A DNA stretch of 8,684 nucleotides from CAZKTS01 sp964555735. Lineage in GTDB: Bacteria > Actinomycetota > Acidimicrobiia > IMCC26256 > PALSA-555. The stretch spans positions 1 through 8,684 of the forward strand of contig CAZKTS010000042.1 in the NCBI GenBank assembly GCA_964555735.1. The letters are read 5' to 3'. Of the stretch, positions 5,213-8,684 are shown one piece after another (position 1 is the stretch's first letter; every line of letters begins with the position of its first letter). The position numbers and the translations under genes were made by a program. The notes under the pieces were generated by a model. The model searched no databases, was not told the origin of the DNA, and saw nothing but the letters and a program-made list of their open reading frames with translations.

Positions 5213-6925
5213 ATGGCCTGGGACACTTCGGTCGACGTGCTCGTGATGGGTTCGGGCGGCGCGGGACTGTGCGCCGCGATCCGTGGCCACGACCTCGGGC
5301 TCGACGTCCTGGTCGCCGAGAAGGGTTCGACGTGGGGCGGTTCGACTGCGATGTCGGGCGGCGCGGTGTGGATCCCTGCGAACTCGAGCATGCGCGACAA
5401 GGGCATCGAGGACTCCGAGGCCGACGGCGTGAAGTACATCAAGCACCTCACGGGCGGGAAGGTGGCCGACGACTTCATCGAGACCTTCGTGCGCGAGGGC
5501 AACCGGATGGTCGAGTACCTCGAGGCCAACACCCAGCTCGAGCTCGAGGCGCTGGACTTCTACCCCGACTACCACCCCGAAGACCCCGGCGGTCGCGCCG
5601 GCGGTCGTTCGCTCGAGCCGGCGGCGTTCGACGGCGCGCGCCTCGGCGAGCTGTTCGCCACCCTCCACGAGCCCTACCCGCCCGCGCTCATCATGGGGAA
5701 GTTCATGATGACGATCCCGACGGCGCGTGGTCTGCTGCAGCCGGGCCTGAAGCCCAAGATGATCATGGTCACGGGCATGGCCAAGTACGCCATGCGCGCC
5801 GGCAAGCGGAAGAAGACCGGCGGTCGGGACCCGTTCCTCAGCATGGGTCAGGCGCTCATGGCCGCACTCGGCGCATCGCTGAACGACCGCAAGGTTCCGA
5901 TGTGGCTCGACTCGCCGGTGCTCGAGCTGGTGTCCGAAGGCGGCCGCGTCACCGGTGCGGTCGTACGCCACGACGGCAAGGACGTCCGCGTCGAGGCCCG
6001 CAAGGGTGTGGTGGTCGCCGCGGGCGGGTTCGAGCGCAACGGTGAGATGCGCAAGCAGTACCAGCGCTCCCCGATCGAGGGGGACTGGACCGTCGGCAAC
6101 TACGACAACACCGGCGACGGCATCGTCGCCGGGCAGAAGGTCGGCGCCAAGCTCGACACCGAGCTCATGCGCGAGGCGTGGTGGATGCCGGCGACCATGC
6201 CGCCGGGCCAGCGGTACCACAACGTCTTGATGATCGAGAAGAGCCTCCCCCACGGGATCTTCGTGAACCGGGACGGCAAGCGGTTCGTGAACGAGGGCGA
6301 GAGCTACAACGACCTCATCATCGACACCTACGAGCAGGACGCGAAGGACCACGCGACCATCCCGGCCTGGTTCGTCGTCGACAAGACCTACCGTTCCCGC
6401 TTCAACATCGGCCCGGTGCTGCCGTCGATGGTGATGCCCGACAAGAAGCTCCCCGAAGGCTGGCGTCCCGGCGACGGCTGGCTCCACAAGGCGGACACCC
6501 TCGACGAGCTCGCCGCGTCGATCGACGTCGATCCCGTCGCCTTGAAGGCGACCATCGATCGGTTCAACGGGTTCGCGAAGACCGGCGTCGACGAGGACTT
6601 CCACCGGGGCGAGAGCGCCAACGACCGCTACTACTCCGACCCGCGCGCGAAGCCGAACCCCACGCTCGGCCCGATCGAGACCGCGCCGTTCTACGCGGTC
6701 CCCATGGTCCCGAGCGACCTCGGCACCAAGGCCGGCCTGATCACCGACATCCACGGTCGGGTGCTCGACGAGGCCGGCACACCGATCGCCGGCCTCTACG
6801 CGGCGGGCAACTCGGCGTCGACCGTCATGGGCACCCGCTACGCCGGTGCCGGCGCGACCATCGGCCCGGCCATGGTGTTCGGGTTCCTCTCGGCCGAGAC
6901 GATCGAGGCCGACAGCAAGGCCTGA
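5213..6925 (+). CDS. kstD: FAD-dependent 3-ketosteroid delta-1-dehydrogenase-type flavoprotein
   Basis: A 570-residue flavoprotein with the FAD Rossmann motif GSGGAG (13-18), acidic E36 for the ribose, GGSTAMSGG (42-50), the second FAD segment AAGGFERN (269-276) and a closing GLYAAGN...TIGPAM region (527-554). Known KstD enzymes introduce a C1-C2 double bond in 3-ketosteroids. Their active-site residues in the Rhodococcus KstD1 structure (Tyr119, Tyr318, Tyr487, Gly491, numbers recalled) match by motif to Y120 (YPDYHPE), Y365 (ESYND), Y543 and G547 (YAGAG). It is about 60 residues longer than KstD1, mostly from an extra segment around 150-207 that includes a basic run (KRKKTGGR). GGGAG lies six bases before the ATG. 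It follows the hydroxysteroid dehydrogenase-like gene by 31 bases, which supports a steroid-type role. A delta-1-dehydrogenase for another cyclic ketone remains possible. Confidence 0.85.
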   Translation: MAWDTSVDVLVMGSGGAGLCAAIRGHDLGLDVLVAEKGSTWGGSTAMSGGAVWIPANSSMRDKGIEDSEADGVKYIKHLTGGKVADDFIETFVREGNRMVEYLEANTQLELEALDFYPDYHPEDPGGRAGGRSLEPAAFDGARLGELFATLHEPYPPALIMGKFMMTIPTARGLLQPGLKPKMIMVTGMAKYAMRAGKRKKTGGRDPFLSMGQALMAALGASLNDRKVPMWLDSPVLELVSEGGRVTGAVVRHDGKDVRVEARKGVVVAAGGFERNGEMRKQYQRSPIEGDWTVGNYDNTGDGIVAGQKVGAKLDTELMREAWWMPATMPPGQRYHNVLMIEKSLPHGIFVNRDGKRFVNEGESYNDLIIDTYEQDAKDHATIPAWFVVDKTYRSRFNIGPVLPSMVMPDKKLPEGWRPGDGWLHKADTLDELAASIDVDPVALKATIDRFNGFAKTGVDEDFHRGESANDRYYSDPRAKPNPTLGPIETAPFYAVPMVPSDLGTKAGLITDIHGRVLDEAGTPIAGLYAAGNSASTVMGTRYAGAGATIGPAMVFGFLSAETIEADSKA

Positions 6926-6926
6926 T

Positions 6927-7985
6927 CTAGAAGCGGAGGTTCTGGGTCACCGAGTGGGGGATGTCCAGGGTGTCGAGGACACCCGGCTCGGTGTCGCACA
7001 CGAACGGGATGGCGTTGACCACACGCATGCCGTTCGCGATGAGACTCCCGTCGCCTCCGTGCTCGTCGGCCATCGTGACCGAGCACACGAGGTTCGGCCG
7101 ACCCTCGAGCAGCACGCGATAGCCGCTCTCACCCGCAGACCAGCGCGGCCAGTCGGGAGCGGCGTCCTCGTGCACGCGCGTGTAGTGCTCGACACAGATG
7201 GCCGGCTTGCCGTTGACGATCCCCTGCACATCGAAGCGGCTCGCCGCCGTCGTGCCGGCACGAATCGTCCCGACGGCGATCTCGATGTCTCGATCCATCG
7301 CCACGCGCTCGTGGGTCTCTCGGATCTCCTCGAGCTCGACACCCAGCGTGTCGGCGATCAGGGTGATCACGCCGCCCCAGTACTGGGTCAATGCTCCACT
7401 CGAGAACAACAGGGCGTCGTAGTCGAGCGCCTCACCGAACCCCAACACCACCTGCATGGTCTCGGGCTGGTCGTAGAAGCTGTAGTCGATGATCTCCTGG
7501 ATGCGGACACGGTGAAGGTCGTCCATGACGCCGAGCAACGTCACCGGCACGAGGTCGCTCGCAAACCCCGGGTCCGCGCCGTTGCAGAAGAACGTCGTGC
7601 CGCCCTCCGTACACGCCACCTCGATCGGCTCGCGCAGCTCTGGCGCGGCCGTCGGCGGGTACACCAATGGCAGCACCGACGTGGTGACGACGTTGCGCCC
7701 CGCCGCCAGGAAACGCGCCATCAGGTCAACGGACTCCTGGGTGTACTTCAAGCCGTCCGCCAGGTAGCAGAGGCAGTCGGCCTCGAGCGCGAGTGCCTCG
7801 TCGATGTCACCGATCGCGGCGACCCCGGTAGGCGCCACCCCCGCGAGCTCTCCTGCGTCGCGACCGACCTTCTCGGGCGAGAACGCGAGCACTCCCACGA
7901 GGTCGAGGTCGGGGTGCTGGATGACACCCCGCAGCGCGAGCTTGCCGGCGTTGCCCGTTCCGGAGTGCAGGACCCGATAGCTCAT
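6927..7985 (-). CDS. DapB-like / NAD(P)-dependent amine dehydrogenase-like protein, copy A (complete)
   Basis: A 352-residue cytoplasmic oxidoreductase. The N-terminus has a dinucleotide-binding fold with GTGNAG (9-14) like dihydrodipicolinate reductase, while the rest belongs to a larger family usually annotated as dihydrodipicolinate reductase or NAD(P)H-dependent amine dehydrogenase. Landmarks include NGADPGFASDLVP (135-147), EIIDYSFYDQPETM (164-177), VEHYTRVH (265-272) and GGDGSLIANGMRVVNAIP (310-327). ATG 7985 has AAGGAGA five bases upstream. The paralogous copy B ends 31 bases upstream, so the two form an operon. Its stop TAG is one base from the stop of the convergent flavoprotein gene. 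The C-terminal 221 residues are about 83% identical to copy B by hand count. Lysine synthesis is unlikely, because DapB is much shorter and a duplicate would be unnecessary. The substrate is unknown; a role in the neighbouring catabolism is a guess. Confidence 0.85.
   Translation of the reverse strand: MSYRVLHSGTGNAGKLALRGVIQHPDLDLVGVLAFSPEKVGRDAGELAGVAPTGVAAIGDIDEALALEADCLCYLADGLKYTQESVDLMARFLAAGRNVVTTSVLPLVYPPTAAPELREPIEVACTEGGTTFFCNGADPGFASDLVPVTLLGVMDDLHRVRIQEIIDYSFYDQPETMQVVLGFGEALDYDALLFSSGALTQYWGGVITLIADTLGVELEEIRETHERVAMDRDIEIAVGTIRAGTTAASRFDVQGIVNGKPAICVEHYTRVHEDAAPDWPRWSAGESGYRVLLEGRPNLVCSVTMADEHGGDGSLIANGMRVVNAIPFVCDTEPGVLDTLDIPHSVTQNLRF
7084..7118. repeat. 35-base exact repeat shared by the tandem paralogues, first copy
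   Basis: This stretch is identical base for base to 8174-8208. It lies inside the coding region for the LEGRPNLVC block in both paralogues and is the longest exact match I found between them. It is a product of the gene duplication, perhaps kept by purifying selection or gene conversion. Confidence 0.85.
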
Positions 7986-8016
7986 GGCCGTCTCCTTGCG
8001 TCGGTCCGCCGTGGAC

Positions 8017-8684
8017 TCAGAACTTGAGGTTCTTCGTCACCACGTCGGGGATGTCGAGCGTGTCGAGCAGGCCGGGGTCGGTGTCGCAGACGAACGGGAT
8101 CGCGTTCACGACGCGCATGCCGTTCGCGATGAGACCGCCGTCGCCGCCGTGCTCGTCGGCCATGGTCACCGCACACACGAGGTTCGGCCGACCCTCGAGC
8201 AGCACGCGGTAGCCGTTCTCGCCGCCCGGCCACTTCGGCCAGTCCGGCGCGGCGTCGGGGTGGACTCGGGTGTAGTGCTCCACGACGATCACCGGCTTGC
8301 CGTTGACGATCCCCTGGACGTCGAAGCGGATCGCGGCCGTCGTGCCAGCGGGGACCGGGCCGACCGCGATCTCGATGTCGCGGTCCATCGCCGCGAGCTC
8401 GTGGGTCTCCCGGATCTCGTCGAGCTCGACCCCGAGCTTCGTGGCGAGGAGGGTGATCACGCCACCCCAGTACTCCGTGAGCGCACCGCTGGAGAACAGC
8501 GGCGCGTCGTAGTCGAGCGGCATGCCGAACCCGAACAGGACGTTCATCGTCTCGGGCTGGTCGTAGAACGAGTAGTCGATGATCTCCTGGATGCGGACGG
8601 CCTCGAGGTCGTCCATGAGGCTGAGCAGCGTGACCGGCACGAGATCGCTCGCGAAGCCCGGGTCGGCGCCGTTGCAGTAGAAGG
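8017..8684 (-). CDS. DapB-like / NAD(P)-dependent amine dehydrogenase-like protein, copy B (cut by window end)
   Basis: The C-terminal 221 residues of a second member of the same family. They correspond to residues 132-352 of copy A, and the frame stays open to the last base, so its cofactor-binding N-terminus and start lie outside. The conserved blocks NGADPGFASDLVP, EIIDYSFYDQPETM, HYTRVHPDAAPDWP and GLIANGMRVVNAIP are intact. It is the upstream gene of the pair and its TGA lies 31 bases before copy A. An internal GTG at 8640 is a valine within the protein and not the start. Substitutions against copy A cluster at 178-193 (LFGFGMPLDYDAP against VLGFGEALDYDAL, parts shown) and at the loop near 283-287, which may tune specificity. 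The function is as uncertain as for copy A. Confidence 0.85.
   Translation of the reverse strand, partial: FYCNGADPGFASDLVPVTLLSLMDDLEAVRIQEIIDYSFYDQPETMNVLFGFGMPLDYDAPLFSSGALTEYWGGVITLLATKLGVELDEIRETHELAAMDRDIEIAVGPVPAGTTAAIRFDVQGIVNGKPVIVVEHYTRVHPDAAPDWPKWPGGENGYRVLLEGRPNLVCAVTMADEHGGDGGLIANGMRVVNAIPFVCDTDPGLLDTLDIPDVVTKNLKF
8174..8208. repeat. 35-base exact repeat shared by the tandem paralogues, second copy
   Basis: Direct-repeat partner of 7084-7118, 1090 bases away in the same orientation. Recombination between the copies would delete one gene equivalent and leave a chimeric paralogue. Confidence 0.85.

Noticed and set aside
5096..6754. Minus-strand open frame of 552 codons opposite the flavoprotein gene
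   Set aside because: It is fully antisense to a well-supported FAD enzyme, with a low-complexity Val/Gly/Asp/His/Arg-rich product, no motifs and no ribosome binding site noted.
6927..7985. Dihydrodipicolinate reductase of lysine synthesis (dapB)
   Set aside because: Only the GTGNAG cofactor motif is shared; at 352 residues it is far longer than DapB, it is duplicated in tandem, and it lies in a catabolic setting without other lysine genes.
1..8684. CRISPR array, tRNA, rRNA, insertion sequence, prophage or toxin-antitoxin features
   Set aside because: I saw no spaced direct repeats, no tRNA-like cloverleaf or rRNA sequence, no transposase or integrase, and no terminal inverted repeats; coding genes fill nearly all the window.

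Overview
This is a gene-dense, GC-rich window (roughly two-thirds G+C, strong G/C bias at third codon positions). The protein families point to a soil or aquatic actinomycete (Actinomycetota, for example an acidimicrobial or mycobacterial lineage) with broad catabolism of terpenoids or steroids. The lineage is inferred from family content only. There are ten protein genes, two of them cut by the window edges, and no RNA genes, IS elements or CRISPR arrays. No gene-free stretch exceeds about 170 bases.

Left block, minus strand (positions 3585 down to 1): a tight five-gene operon read right to left. The order is short-chain dehydrogenase (SDR), cytochrome P450, small SRPBCC-fold protein, crotonase-fold hydrolase, TetR regulator (cut off). 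Gaps are 25, 13 and 9 bases, followed by a 4-base ATGA overlap. The crotonase-fold protein is not an ordinary enoyl-CoA hydratase. It carries the Trp, three His, Asp and Glu set of 6-oxocamphor hydrolase, an enzyme that cleaves a C-C bond of cyclic beta-diketones without CoA. P450 (hydroxylate), SDR (alcohol to ketone) and diketone hydrolase (ring opening) together make a logical three-step ring-opening cassette.

Middle block, plus strand (3757 to 6925): a MarR-type regulator diverges from the P450 operon. After a 168-base gap holding a 43-base pure pyrimidine tract come a short-chain dehydrogenase of the 3-alpha-hydroxysteroid dehydrogenase/carbonyl reductase type and a 3-ketosteroid delta-1-dehydrogenase-type flavoprotein. 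That pair acts on ring A of steroids in known pathways. The two intergenic regions flanking marR share a CAA-N4-TTGA element, in each case running into a possible -35 box, so one regulator may control both sides.

Right block, minus strand (beyond 8684 down to 6927): two tandem paralogues, about 83% identical over the part visible, of the DapB-like/NAD(P)-dependent amine dehydrogenase-like family. The upstream copy is cut by the window end. The downstream copy ends one base from the stop of the flavoprotein gene, so the two transcription units meet tail to tail with no terminator between them.

My overall reading is a catabolic island for a polycyclic ketone (bicyclic terpenoid or steroid). 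The steroid genes and the diketone-hydrolase cassette may form one route in which ring opening is hydrolytic instead of by Baeyer-Villiger or dioxygenase chemistry. The gene families are well supported; the joint pathway and substrate are inference.
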